DNA of 64,000 nt, taken from Oreocharis arfaki. Its lineage: Eukaryota; Chordata; Aves; Passeriformes; Paramythiidae. Both the position numbers and the translations under genes were made by a program. The notes under the pieces were generated by a model. It was not told the DNA's origin. It searched no databases and worked only from the letters and a program-made list of their open reading frames with translations. Below are positions 44,992 through 58,389 of the stretch, piece after piece (position 1 is the first letter of the stretch; each line of letters opens with the position of its first letter). The stretch lies in NCBI GenBank assembly GCA_013398015.1, contig VZRR01005727.1:1064719-1128718 (forward strand), written 5' to 3'.

Positions 44992-46623
44992 CCTATTTAG
45001 AAGCTAAATAGCTTTTTCTGTCTGCAGCAGGTCAGGCTGAACATTGATCAGTCTTCTGTTTCAATCTCTGAACATGAAACGTATCTAGAGCTTCAAATGC
45101 AAGTGGCTTGGGGCGTTTCTTGACATTAAAAATATTAATCATTGACCTGAGACTAAGATGTCTCTGGCTAATTATTATTCATGTCCAGGAGTGACTTCTG
45201 AAGGGCTTTCAGCATGTCTTCAGCCATGGCTATTCCCAAGCTGCCTGTTTATAACTGTAGTTCCCCTAGGGCTGTATTTCCATTTCTGATGGCAACCACT
45301 CAGCTCTTGGTTTCTCCTCGTGTTGTTTATCTTGGTGGTGAGACCTCGTGAGCTGGTGGTGATCAGACATTATCGTGGGTCTTGTCTCTGTTTCAACCAC
45401 AGGAGCAGTTTGGAGCTGCAGGAACTGGCTCCACACATTCCAAATTTCTGGGTAGAAGTCAGTATCTGAACTAGCATTGAAATAACCTCTTGATGTAGAG
45501 CTTGGCTCATGGCATGTGACAAGGATATTTTAAGGCCATACGTTTCCAGAGTTGGCTTCAAGTGCCTGGCTTGGGATGGGAATGCTGGCATCCAGTTTAC
45601 AGTGAGCTTCCTTGCATTTAGCTTCCCGGGAAGAGGAAGCCACTGCTTGGAGAGGGCAGCATGAAAGAATGTCAGTGGAGGTCAACATTTGCAGGAAATC
45701 TTGGGATTGAGACATTTGTCTCCCTTTTGGCAAAACCCCACCCAGTGGAAAGGAGACTGTTTAGGTTGGATCAGTTTCTCTAAAAAGGTAAATCAAGAAT
45801 GCTTACTTAACTTTTTGCTTAGTTCAGGCAGAGCTAAGTGGTGGGAAGGCTTCATTTTTGTGGAAAATGGCATTTGTCCCATCTGTGGTATAGTGGCTGT
45901 TCTGCTATAGCAATGGAGTAATCCAAGGATTTTTATTTTCTCATTTCATCTCTAGTTTCCTATGTGCTGCTTCTGATACAATGGGTGCTATCTTGAGATT
46001 TGACCTGTAATACAAAGTTTTAGTTGATAAAGTTCAACTTTATGCCACTTTATTGCTATACTTAACACTGTGCAAGATCTCCTGCATTGTAAATCAATAG
46101 AGGAGTGGTTGAATGGTTTGACACCACAGTCTCAACTGAGGTGCTCAATGCTTGTCATTCTGAGGGTTAAACCCTCTCTTAAAATAGAGAAGGGATTTCC
46201 TTCTCAGAAATTTTTGTACTTTTTACCTTGGGGAAAAAAAATTGATAAAGAGGAGACAAGTATGAGAATGCTAAAACTCAAGGATTTACACTGGGTTTCT
46301 GGCTTGTAAGGAGGAGAATTGCTGAATTTGCTTTTGGAGAGGAGAGTTGGATGCATATTGGTGTTCTAACAGTGTTCTGTGGGGCTTTGTTTTTCAGTGA
46401 TACTTTTTCTTAGTATTTTTTTACACGTGTAATTCATAAATAATTTTTTAATAGATAATTTTGTAGTGTGCTTAAATGTTACCTATGTTTTTGACTATTC
46501 TTTGTCATTTATTTAAAACAAAAGTATTACCTGTTGACCCTTGACTAATATTTCCATTGAGGGTAAACAAAACACTTAAATTGGGTAAAGGACTTCAGAG
46601 TTTCTCCGTAGGTAAGGGCATTT

Positions 46624-46639
46624 GATTGATTGATTGATT
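46624..46639. repeat. (GATT)4 microsatellite
   Basis: Four perfect GATT units in intron 2. Confidence 0.85.
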
Positions 46640-49006
46640 TTTACTCTCACTTAACTTTATTTACTGTATTTGTTAAGTACAAAGTTCTGTACACAAAGTT
46701 CTGTTATTGTTGCAGACAATTCACTCAGTGCAGTTTTTGGATGCAGCAACAATACTGCAATATTTGCCTGAATAAGACCCTTGTTTTAAGAATCATCTTA
46801 GCTCTTTTCGGGTGAAGTGAAGGTTAAAAAAAGATGCAGTGTGTATATGCATACATGCATGTGTTCTCACCCCTTCTAGGCTAAAAGTCCCTTACTGGAA
46901 AGGGAAACAATAAAAATTCCAAAGCCATATCCATGTAGGCAGTTTTCCCAATTCCATCTTTAGTGATTTAGAGCTTTTTTTTATGTGTAGTCTGAAAGTT
47001 CGAGTTGCAAAGCTGATGTTTTTTACTCTGCTGCCTTTATTGCTTTCATACACAGTCTGTTCATTAGTTTAAGTATTAAATGTGTAAGTTTTGATCAAAA
47101 CTATGAGTAAGTACATTGCCTATGATGTTAACCTTGACCTCTGATTTTAACTTCAATACCTCTTCATTCTGCACATGCTTGCCTTAATTCTTGGTAAGGT
47201 CTTTAGGAATAGCTGTGAATACCTTGTGAAGATGGTGAATTTGTTAGAGTCAGTAGGGGCTAGGATTAGGCCTTGACAACAAACAGCCTGTTTGCTGCTC
47301 TGTGGAAGTCTCAAAGTCTGCACGAAAGTATTGGCCATGAGAAGTTGTAGGGAAGCCTGTTGGGGATTTGCTTAGCCTTACGTGAAGCTGTGTAGCAGTA
47401 TGCAAGTGGGAAGCAGGCAAGTTTTCCTTTTGTTCCCATTTTATGTGTCAGTCAGAAACACTTCAATGTTTTTTGACAGTTGTTTTAGCATTTAATAAAA
47501 ACTCGAAATAAAAGATCAGTGTAACAGAGGTGGACGAGTGAGTCAGTAAAGATCAGTTTCCTGCAGTATTGAAGCAGATGACTTGCAGTGGAAGCATGAA
47601 CAAAAACATGTATGAGACTATTGATCCTTACCCACACTGCTTGTTCCATAGGGTACCATCTAAAATAATGGCATTATACTTTTCCAAGACAGGTGAAATT
47701 AGGGAAGAAGGACTAGCCAAGCAGTCACCTCCAGGTACTTTTCTGAAAATGTGTCTGGGTTTCTGCCTGTCGAAGTATAAAATGGGAAAATGGGGAGCCC
47801 TACACTTGAAGACACACAGGCACTCATGTCCCACTGTTGTCCTGCTCCTGTCTGTACAGACATGCAGCTGGAGCTTGATCCTTGTCCTCCCTGTGAATGC
47901 TTTGGTTGTGTATTTTGAACAGCTCACACTTACATGTGTGCTGTTAGTATTGACAGTCTGAAGTAAGAAAAAACTTACTAAAGAATTTTCCGTGTTTTTT
48001 GGTTTTAATTTTGGATCTGATGCCACTGTGCATAGGGGGTGAGGTTTTTTGCCATGCAGAAGCACGAACTGGAAACCCTGGATAGTGTAGTCTGGAATGT
48101 GTGGGGGCCTGGGGCCATGTGCCGTTGCTGCTTGTCAGGAACAGCCCCTTGTCCTCACCTGCAGAAATAGTGCTGACACTGTGGAGTCAGGCTATCTGTC
48201 TAACTTTGAGTAGTAGCTGTGACAAACAGTGAATTCTCGATTGGAATTCCTTATGTAGATCACCTCAGGGGAAAAGGAACCACAGCAGGGCTTGGGATGT
48301 GGATCCATTGCTGTACCCTAAATGTTGGCCAGACTTCCTCAAGAGCTACATACTTGCACCAGGCTTTGGGCTAAGTTTTGTAATCTCTTTTTTAAGAGAG
48401 AGGTTTCTCAAATTTCCTTATCAAACCAGCAGTCCTTGATGCTGCCCCACGGATGTGCTCTGGCAGTGCAAGTGCTTTCCCTGGCCTCACCGGTTCTGGA
48501 GTTTGAATTCACAATGGGTAACTTCACACAACCCTCTCTTGTCTTGTTCTTCCTTCCCATCCTTGTTCTTGCCTTGCTTTCTCCTCCCCCCCAAACCAAA
48601 AAAACAACAAACCATTAAATGTTATAATTCTGGTTCCAGCTACACCCATTGCTCTGTTCTTGCTGCCAAAAGTCATGTTCAGGGATTAGTCATCCTCTCA
48701 GATTGTGCTGCATCACTCCTTATGCATTGCAAGAGGAAGAGCTAAAGATCACCCCATGAAGAATGTCACTTGTCTGCTGTGACTCTTCCCTTCAGGTCTT
48801 CTCCTGCTCCTATGGAAATATATATTTTTTAAATTTTCATGTAAGTTATATTCCATGATTCAAGTAAACAATAAGAATAAGCTTGTTTATACAGCTGTTA
48901 ATGCATACAAACTGAGGGGGGACTAAGACAACTTTTCTGAAAGCTGAATATGCAAGATGAACATTTAAAACCTGTGAAACCAAGTGTTCAGAGTCTGAGC
49001 ATAACA

Positions 49007-49163
49007 ATTTTATGGTGTAAAGGGGAGATTGTCTCTGAGGTACTTTCCTGAGTGGTGTTGAAATCCAAACTGATTTCATTTTATTCTTTTCCCCTCTTGC
49101 ACGGAAAAAGAATCTCACTTAAGGGGGGAAAAGTGGGGAAGGAATTCAGGCTGGGAAATTGCA
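49007..49163 (+). repeat. Unclassified dispersed repeat, copy A (intron 2)
   Basis: About 155 bases shared with 53446-53603 in the same orientation. Shared blocks in order are ttatggtgtaaag, agattgtctctga, tgatttcatttt, ggaaaaagaatc and 'ggggaaaagtggggaagg' followed by aattcag. The first 72 bases differ at about a dozen positions by eye. I cannot assign it to CR1 and do not recognise the family. It may be part of an LTR or a short non-autonomous element. The strand given is arbitrary. Confidence 0.75.
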
Positions 49164-52100
49164 GAAACCCCGTAGTAGATGCAGGTTCCTGTCTGACCCA
49201 TTTTTCCTTTCACTGGGATTAACAACTGAAGCAGAAAAGGCCAAGATACCTATTTCTGACCTTCCCACCTTTGAGATTTGGGTAATTTACCAACACTAGC
49301 TATAAAGAATAATACTTTGGTTTAATGTGCTTGCTTTAAATGGATAAAAGTCTGTTGTATATGTTGTTCTTGTTCATCTACTGTGTGTAAAGTACTTCCT
49401 TTGAATTCTGAAATACTTGTGGGCTTTGGGGGAGTTTTGTTTGGTTGGTTTTGTTGCATTCAGGACATTCCAGTTTCCATCCAAAATCAGCTAAACAAAG
49501 CATACAGCATAAGAAAAAATAATTTCTTACTGTCTTAATGTAAAAGCTCCCCAAAGTGCTTAAACTATAAACTTTTCAAGCTGGAATACAAGGATGCCAA
49601 AAGCTTGTCTTCCAGCTGCCTTACAGTTAGACTTTTTTTGTTTTCTTGAAGGCCCAATGATTTGCAACTAGAACCAGATTTTTCAGGGTCAGAGTACAGT
49701 CTGATTTGTTTTGTTGGTGTCTTCCAGTGTCTTGTCCTCTTCTGTTTTTTCTCCACTGAGAATAGCTTACATATTTTTGGCTTGTAAACACTACAGTTAC
49801 ACTTGGAGAAAGGGGAGGAAGGAAAGTTGTAGAAAGGCAATTTCTTAGCTTTTCCCTCATTTTGAGAAGAAGCATGAGGTTATTTACTAGGGGATTAAAC
49901 CTTGCTGCCAGATATGCCTGATCCCTGTGGTCAGTTGATCCCTCAAGGCGAGGAGAGCACTGATTAGTACTCACTCTGCCACTTATTTTACATGAAAATA
50001 AGGGAAGCTATGCAGAGATGCTGCTCTGCAGAGATCGTGAACTCTGAGTCATCCCTAGGCTGAATTTCCTCTAAATGTTATGTAACTCAAGTATTTATAC
50101 AATTGGAACACTTGTTTTATAGCTGGAGTACTTGTGAGTTCTCTTTTTATGTTCATGTGAGAGCAGAACCTCTGTTCTCAGGGTATGTGGCATAACACTG
50201 AGTTTTCACTAATAAAGCTGCTCCATTGCAACATGCACTTGAGGTTTTCATGGAATGATTCCGAATTTATTTCAGGAAGAAAAATAAAATCTGGGCACTT
50301 CAAAACTGCCTGGGTTTGAATGGTAAAACTGAACAAAAAAGTGGATGCAACAGTGATCTACGCAGTTTTCAACATCATCTTTACTTTCAAGTTCAGGTGC
50401 TCTAGTAAAAGCTTTGTTCCTTGTTTTCCAGAGCTTTGTGATGCTCTGCTATTGTAATAAATACAATACATAAACAGTAAATTGAATACAATAATACTTT
50501 AGGAAGTAAGCAGTGTAGTTTGATTTCTTTTTAAGAGTTCCTATGAAAGCCCTGATTTATCATAAAGTTACAACCCGGAGTTGAAAGCCAGCACAGACTG
50601 AGCATTTTAATACTTCAGTAAATGCACTTCATTTAAATGCATCCTGACCTTTTTTTTTTTCCCTAACTAAGACAGGAGATAAACTTGTCTTTGTAGTGAC
50701 CAAAATTGTCTTCTTGGTCTAATGTGGCAGTTTTTAGCACTGCATTCTAAAGAGCTTAAGGATATTAGATGGCCAGATGTCAGTGGCTGGCACTCACACT
50801 GCTTTTCCTTTGAAGATCTCGCATGCATCTTTCTGGTATGTCCCCAGAATGTGCATCTCTGAAGTTGTGGGCTTTCCTTTTCTTTTAGTGTAGTGTAAGG
50901 AACAGGCAGGATTTAATTTCTTTAAGACAGAAGTCTCCAACCTTTATTGAGAGGGTAAAGGACTGATGGGATGCAACGCTTGTCTTGAATGACATGCATT
51001 CTTCTTCTGTCTCCTCTCTTGTGGTTCCTTTCATGTTGGATCTTCTTTAACTCAGTCCTGCACCATTCTTTGTTTTAGCATCTCCCTTTTCTTTTTAGTT
51101 AGTGCCTTCCAATTTTCTGTGTATTTCACTGCCTGTTGCACAGTTTTAAAAATTGGCCCAAAGCCTTTTATCAGAGACAAGTGAATTCTTTGAAATAGCT
51201 TTTTTCACATCTGGATTGAAAAATGGTGAAAAGTATATGTATGTTGCTGGTAGAATTTCACCCTCCTGGAAGTGTTTTATTTCAGCTGTAACTTATTATC
51301 CAATAGCTGCTGCAACCAAAAATATAGTATAATGAAGTCTGGCTGACACTTTCAGTTTTTCCACATGGTGTACTAATCTGGAAGTTGTTGTGGTGTCCAT
51401 GGGATTTGGATGTAGAAGATAAGAGTTAAGAGCTGTTAAAGAAGTCTGCCTTAGTTCTGAATTACACTGTTACAGAAAACTTACTGGTACTCTGATCTGC
51501 TAAACAATGCATTAGTTTTCTTCTTGGAAGTGGCTTTGCTAATTATTTTGACATTTTGATTGTTTTCATTCCACCTCAAGTGTGACGAGAGGTATGAGCT
51601 CACCATGCTCGTTGATGAGATCTCAGTATAAAAGAGAAGTCCTTCAGTCTCGGTAGACATGCCCAGCTTTTCTAGGAGCTGCATTTCCATTCATGTATCT
51701 CAAGTCTCTGGTGTCAAGCAGTTCCTTCTCTTGTGTTACTACCAAATGGGTTAGTGAAGCACTGTAGCTCTGTGCCAGGATGAAATTTCAGTATAATATG
51801 CCTGTAATAGCTCTGGTGGAATTTTCACTGTGGCAGCAACAGAATGAGAGCTGACACTGAGCTGCATGGTTTTCACAGTATAAGAGTGTGTGCACAGCTT
51901 TTCCCTGTTGGCTGGTTGGAGATGGACAGATAGGTTGCACTCTGTGTCATAATAAATAAATGCTGTCAAACGTCTGCTCTGATCTGCTAAACCAAGAAGT
52001 AAAAGTTCTGGAGTTGGGATAAGCTCATAATGAAAAGCTGCTTTGGGGTAAAGGTGAGGCAAACCAATATATCTTGACTTATGGAGACTCAAAAAGACTC

Positions 52101-52488
52101 GATTTAAATTTGATAGGCTTTACTTAAAAACCATTTTAAGGTAACCAAAGAAATATTTGTGTTGAATTGTAAAGGTCTGAAATTCCCTCTGAGATGGATG
52201 TAGAGCCTGCTGTAGCTATTAGTGGTCATTTGAACTTTATGGAAGCTGTTGAGCATCTTGGATTTGCTCTGTGGAATTCCTTTGAATGATCAGAACTCAG
52301 CCACACTTATTAACAGACAAAAGTTCCCAAGAAAACCACAGAAGCAGCTAATGGCTTGTGCTGTTTAAAAGTAATAATAATCAACAGATTTTTAAAACAG
52401 TAAACATTGTATTTGCAGAAAATGAACTTATGCCTTTGCAGGAGAAAAATAAAAACTTAATTTTTTGAAAATGCTTTCTTTTTAATAG

Positions 52489-52558
52489 ATTATGGAAGAA
52501 ACAAATACTCAGATTGCCTGGCCATCAAAGTTGAAGATTGGAGCAAAATCGAAAAAAG
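52489..52558 (+). CDS. BICC1: BICC1 exon 3
   Basis: A 70-base internal exon encoding residues 84-106 (from IMEETNTQIAWPSKL to KIGAKSKK) plus the first base of codon 107, expected to be Asp. The sequence is identical to the vertebrate BICC1 protein as I remember it. It forms the start of the first KH-like fold (the I-M-E-E-T-x-T-x-I-x-W-P strand-helix pattern typical of KH domains). The acceptor is 'tttctttttaatag' and the donor is AAG|GTATTT, weaker than those of exons 1 and 2. It enters in phase 0 and leaves in phase 1. The next exon should begin by completing Asp and continue the KH-like domain (DPHIKVSGK in vertebrates). I searched to the end of the window and did not find it. Confidence 0.96.
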
Positions 52559-53445
52559 GTATTTTATTTTGTTCTTATGGGGTGGGATTAGTTGTTGGAG
52601 CAGTAAAACCACAGAATATAGAACTGGATTTTTAGTCACACATCAATACTGGTCACCTGAAGTATTTTCATTTCAGTCTACTGTTTCATACAGAGATTTC
52701 ACATTGAAGTTATCTTGGCTTTATATAGGTGTTTGATATACAAAGCCATTTTAAGGAGCTTGCAATTCTGTGAGTACCTTATTTAATCAATACTGTTGTA
52801 CTTAATTTATTAAGCATGTGTGCCTTCTGCTGTGTGATTCGGTATCTAATCAGAACAGTTTCTTTATTTTACAGCAGCCAAAGTCAGTGTTTCTGGTAAC
52901 ATTTTAGCTGAGTGGGTGTTCTGTGGGGTTTTATGTTTGTTTCTGTAGAGTACAAAGATGAGTGTTGGCCAAGCCCAGCAAAACAGTAAATACTCACTGT
53001 GTCCCTGACAGGGACAGCCTGCACACTTTCTTGGGTTCTCAAGAAACCTAAGTGGAGCTGTTTCTTAGGAATGACCAGTATTATGCTTTAAATTATGCTT
53101 CTTTTGGAAGTCCAGCCTATTTGTGTGAACTGAGTATACAGTGTGGAACATCTGTCTTCGAAATAAACCTTGTTCTGTTCTTAAGGAGTCATAGCTGTGA
53201 CTGATTGAAAGCAGCACTAAATTTCTCTTCTGCACGAAAAAATTAAATTGGGAGTGATTTTTAACACTGAGTATGTTTCTTTTGTTCAGGCTGCTACATA
53301 TTAAAAGCCAAGAAAGTGAACTTCAGATAATTTCTTTGTATGTTATGTGTAGAATGCATAGGTGTAGGTATGGGTTAACCCTTAGTAAATGAATAAGATC
53401 TCATAGGAAGAAAAATGATCTCTTAGAAAGGTGCAAGATTAATAA

Positions 53446-53603
53446 AATTTTTATGGTGTAAAGTGAGATTGTCTCTGAAGTGCTTTCCCACATGGTATTG
53501 AAGTCCAAATTGATTTCATTTTTTCTTTCCCCCACTTGCGTGGAAAAAGAATCCTGCTTGAATGGGGAAAAGTGGGGAAGGAATTCAGACTGGGAAAAAT
53601 GCA
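53446..53603 (+). repeat. Unclassified dispersed repeat, copy B (intron 3)
   Basis: Second copy of the repeat at 49007-49163, same orientation, 4.4 kb downstream and on the other side of exon 3. Both ends of the similarity fall at comparable places (about 155 bases), which suggests a discrete unit and not a segmental duplication of the surrounding DNA, since the flanks do not match clearly. Confidence 0.75.
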
Positions 53604-54544
53604 CGTGTTTTGTGTGTAGGCATTAATATGTGGAACTAACATTTACAGTAATGCAAGAGTGACAAGGTCTCTGCAAACCTGAGTTCTGTGTACCCTCTCT
53701 CTTGAGGTGCTGTGAATTGATGCACACCTAAAGCTCTTCATGAGACTCAGGCACAAGAGTTTGTTTTTCTTCTGAGGACAGAGAAAAGAAAATAAAGTGG
53801 TGTCTGCACCTTTCCCCAATAATTTAAATGGGCTTAGTTCTGAAAAACATGTATTAAAGTCCAAGAAAAGAGGGGTAAGAGAAGAGGTTGGCTGGGTTTC
53901 TGCATTGGTACTTAGAGATGCAGCTTTAAAGTAGATTAATTTAACCTCTTTCTTAGTGACCTCAAGTAGAAGATAATGTGGTGAAGCTCTATCAGTATAT
54001 GGAATGAATTTGAATACCAAGGGAAATTAAACAGCTGAGAGTTACAAGCTGATAAAACTAAAAATTGAGGAAAGGGAACACATATTACAGCTGGGCATAC
54101 TGAGTGTATCTGCAGTGGGAATGATTATCCTGGGAAGTCTTCAAGCCAAAAGAAACTTTAGATAGTGAGATAGTGACGGGCTGTAAACTGGACATTTTAG
54201 CAATATGCTATACTGTTTAAAAAAGTGTTTCAAATGCCTGTGCATTTCAGGGTGGCTGTGGAGTTAAGACTTGTACTCTGTGGCCAGCTCTGGTGTGCTA
54301 AGCTGTATATATATACACCTAAGATAGTAAATCATAGCATGTGTACAAAGAACCCCCTTAACCCCGAGGTTCCTATTTCTTGTGAAATAAAGTGTAGTTT
54401 ATATGTTCTGTTTACACTTAATACCAATTGTTTGCAATTCTGTAACTTTCCATTTGCAGCTACGGCAGCTGTTTATATAGGGGGAAATATTCCAAGTGTT
54501 TAACATACTCTTAGCTTCACTTAATGACATTTGGTGATTGAGAG

Positions 54545-54680
54545 GAGAGTCTGCCACAAATAACCCCCTGGCTCTCCAGGGACTTGAACTCGGAACATGC
54601 TATCTCTGCCTGTCTCCTTGGCTGGGAGCTGAGTGCCTGAGTCATTCTATGAGGGAGCAGCAGCTATGGATGGGGTGTTT
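54545..54680 (-). repeat. Possible tRNA-derived SINE remnant
   Basis: On the minus strand the sequence contains 'ccgagttcaagtccctgg', resembling the pol III B box (GGTTCGAATCC) and T-arm of a tRNA. A diverged A-box-like 'ctcaggcactcagctccc' lies about 45 bases before it. The folding and family are not clear and I do not call a functional tRNA. It may be an old SINE or coincidence. Confidence 0.2.
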
Positions 54681-57600
54681 TACCCCAACCCTATGCTGGA
54701 CCTGATCATAATCTAGACACACCAGATTTTTCATGTTGTTTTGCAGTATAATTTGCCTGCAGTTTCTGCAGCTTCACATTCTGTGTGTTATGGCTTTGGG
54801 TCATTCACAGCTTTCCTCCAAATATAGGGGAAAAGCAGTCATTAAGAAAACATTGCTTTTCTTTCTGTGATATTGGTCAATCTGTCAGTAAGCACTTAAG
54901 GCTTAATGTGCCATTCTTCTCAGTGCTGTTGACAGTTTCTGATTAGACACCACTGATACAAAATCAGTAAGGACCAACCGTGTTTTGTTTTGAATTGAAA
55001 CACAAAGGTATTGAAATTTACAGCCAAAGTGTGCACAGTAAGGTTCAGCAAAGATATGAAGATTAAGTTCTGTACGAGATCCAGAATCTTTTCATGATCT
55101 TGTAGAAAAAAAATATGCTGTAGTGAAGGTAAAGCACCAAGAGTAAATGACTTGTGAACTTCCATATAGTTTTTGTTATATGGATTACAGCTTTTAAATT
55201 GATGAGTCTAAAATGCTACCTATTAAATATCATAATGGTAATTCATTAAATTACACTTGATAAGTATTTACTGATGGTTTTTTTGAGTTGCAGAAGACTG
55301 ATGTCTGAATTTAGCATAAGCAGGTTTTAGAAATTTGCTATATCAAATTTATTATTTAATATGAGTTTTCTAAAATAACTCATTGCAAAGCTAAATTTAA
55401 AAAAAACCCCAAACAATTATCTACTCTCAACGGTTTCATAAGAGCAAAACAGGAATTTCCTGGTTTTAACGAACACCAGATGCTGCAGCCTTGCTCTAGT
55501 GATGAGGAGGGTTAAAGCATTTTGAAATAAATGTTTAGAAAACACACAAACAGATATAAATCTTCTCTAGCATCTTAAAGCAAGCCATTTGTTCAGGTTG
55601 ACAAAGAGATCCCCTAACATTAAGGATTTAGGGAGGGAAGTGAACAGTTTAAAGCACTTCGTGACCGATTCCATCAGTAATTAGAGAATTAGCACTGGCA
55701 TGGTTTGCTCGGCTTTGCACTGGTGCTGTAGAGCTCAGGGTGTACCAAAGCCCCGTGTTCTGGAGGTCTGAGATCTCCTCTGCTCTGGTGAATTAAAGAC
55801 CAGATTGAGAGACAGAAACTTTTGCTCTCAACATGCTTTTTTACTGTGTTGTAGTTACTGCTCCTTAGGAATGCTGTTAATTGTCTTTTAAAGATTTATG
55901 CAGTGGTATGAAAGTGTGAGTAGATTGCCAAATCCTAAATGGTCAGATGCTGTAGTTCCACAAACACTTTCCAAACAGGCATAAGCTAATGGGATTTTCC
56001 CTCTCCCTTCCCAAAATACTGACCTGTCTTGCTCTTGTTTCCAGCTCTTTCTGCTGTGCTGTCATTGGTGCTCTCCTGGGGGACCAGGGTGGCTTGAAAC
56101 TAGCCATGGATAACTATTAGTGTTGGAGAGGGGGGGTTCCTTGTGCAGTTGCTAGCTCTCTTAACCCTAACTATATATACTCATATGTTTCCCCATCTGT
56201 TTGTATGGATCTGGCATGCTTAAAGCCTTGGGAGCAGGTGAATGTCACGTTACTCACCAGAAGAGCTTGTTGATGGGTATTGAAGCTATTTAGGAAATGG
56301 GTATATGGCAGTTCAGATTTCACCTATATTCCTTATTCCTTTTTATTTCTAAATTCTCCCTCCCTCATGCCCCTGTGTCCCTTTGTATTTCAGCAGCCAT
56401 AAAGAGGTTACGGGATATGTGTGTGCTCAGAATGCACACAGACTGGAAATAGCTTTTGGGTAGTAGCAGCCACCAAAAGAATCCTTTCAGCTCCTGGAAA
56501 CTTAGTGGCTCTAAGCAGGAAGATGTTCAGAGAGTTGGAGCAGGGAATAATTTGGCAAGTTAAAAAAACTGGTAAGGGGAAATGCAAGATAAATTGAACT
56601 TACAGAGCAGGTATAGTTGTGGGGTCTCTTCCACCATTCATTTTTAAAAAGGACTTCTCTTGCTCTTTTTTCTTCCTGTTATTCCCATATTTTCCTTCCT
56701 CTTCTGTTTTATTTAGTTGCCAATTCTTTTTTTATCTATACCATATCTTGAAGTTACCAACTTATTTCTTTTCTTTCTCTCTTGAGCTGCTATTATTTTA
56801 TTTCACCTCTTATTTGCTGTTTCTGGCTTTGTGGTCTTTTGCTTTTTGTTTTTCTATTTCTCCTCTCTTATCACTGATGCATTTTAAGTCGGTCAATAAA
56901 AATCTAGTCCATATTCTGCTTGTACTTTGTTGGAATGTTGTTTAGGTGCAAGGGAAGCACTTTGCCCGTTTCAGGAGGCATTGTGATAAAAGCTAGAGCC
57001 TCCTTTCTTGTTAAAACAATTGTCACTGCATAATGAACTCAAGGCCAAACTTGAATGTGAGTCACTGCCTTAGATATCTTGAGTAAGTTAAAATGCTTGT
57101 CGTTTCAGACCTTTAAATCAACTTTCAGTTGTTTCCCAGTACTGTGATAGAAGCTGAAGTTTATATTTTCAGATGAAACAGGGAGGGAGAGAACGCAGAA
57201 CTGCAGCATCAGGCCGTGCAGCGTTAGGAAAGTGTGCAAATAAAACACCAGGTTATTTATTCTTTTGCTATAGGCTTTCTGATAAATCTTAAGTCTGATT
57301 TTAGGCTTTTCAGATAATTGACTTTTCTTTTCAAAAATACTTAATTTTCTTAACTCAGTTTGTCAATACAGCCTTTTTTGAAAGGAGTGCACACTGCTTT
57401 TAATGCTAAACTTCTAGCAGTAAAATATCCAAGGAGTGGTTAATATATGAGCAGTTCAGAGCTGTGCCTGCCAGTTCAGCATCCCATGTGTGAGCACTTC
57501 ATCATTCACACACGTGTTCCATGGAGGGATTACATCATTGCTTAAAACACAACTGCATCATAAGTTGTGCAGTATTGCTCTTGGTGCTGCAGCTGAGCTG

Positions 57601-58389
57601 AATCCCACATTTCTACAAAGGAGAGACTGCCATGTAGGAATTCCAGTGAAATACAGTGCAAAAAACCACCTCAGATTAATGGATGCACGCAGGACTTTGT
57701 CAACGCTTCTGTCCAGACCCAATACTTTATTATAAAATATCAGTGATAATGGAAGAGTTAATAACCCTGCACAGCATTATTCTGTAGGAGTCATGTGGAC
57801 TTTAAACAGCACTGTAACCTCTTGAAGTGTGTCTGGAAGTCTCTAGATTCTCCTCCCCCCCCAAAAAAGCTCCCAGCTAGCCAAAAATCACAACCCCAAG
57901 ACCTCCACCAAACCAAAACGCCCCTAAGCAAAGCAAAGGGCTCCATGAGGCAGATGTTGAGAAACTTTGAGTAGAGTGAAAAGTACTTGTGTAGCACCAA
58001 GTGGTTTTGGACCCTTGCTTCAGGAGATTCTTGTTGCACTGATAGTATTTTGTAGAAAATGCCAAGTTTAGTGGAATTAATAGATTTCTCTGCTTTCAAT
58101 TATCATTGGGATTGACAAAGCACTGAAAGGATTTTGGTCTATGCCACTAAATTTATGTTATACACTTAATCTTTCTCTAAATACCAGGTGGCTTGGTGTT
58201 CTTCAGAGGCTGGCATGTCTGCAAAGTGCAGTTATATAACCTGAAATTTTCCCCAAGAGATTGGCCAAGTCTGAGTTCAGTCAAATAAGCATAAAAGCAA
58301 CTAAAAACTGCCCAATAGTGTAGGCTATCTGCTTCCTTGCCTTATGTAACTCCTGGGCAGATAATGCTGTGCTCTGGGTGGTTGTGTGC

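Larger units (their letters stand above)
40306..52488 (+). other. BICC1: BICC1 intron 2 (about 12.2 kb)
   Basis: The intron runs from donor GTAAGA to acceptor 'tttctttttaatag'. It contains T runs at 40934-40949 (T16) and 43594-43608 (T15), an A/C-rich low-complexity stretch at 44537-44639, a (GATT)4 run at 46624-46639 and one copy of an unclassified dispersed repeat at 49007-49163. A possible alternative terminal exon lies at 44756 (separate entry). No other exon is recognised, and the open frames of 60-145 codons lack family resemblance. Confidence 0.9.

Noticed and set aside
47569..48065. 130- and 145-codon frames overlapping on opposite strands in intron 2
   Set aside because: No recognisable domain on either strand and no exon-like boundaries.
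56619..56945. 108-codon hydrophobic frame resembling a membrane protein
   Set aside because: It is a pyrimidine-rich stretch; Phe/Leu/Ser/Tyr content follows from T and C runs.
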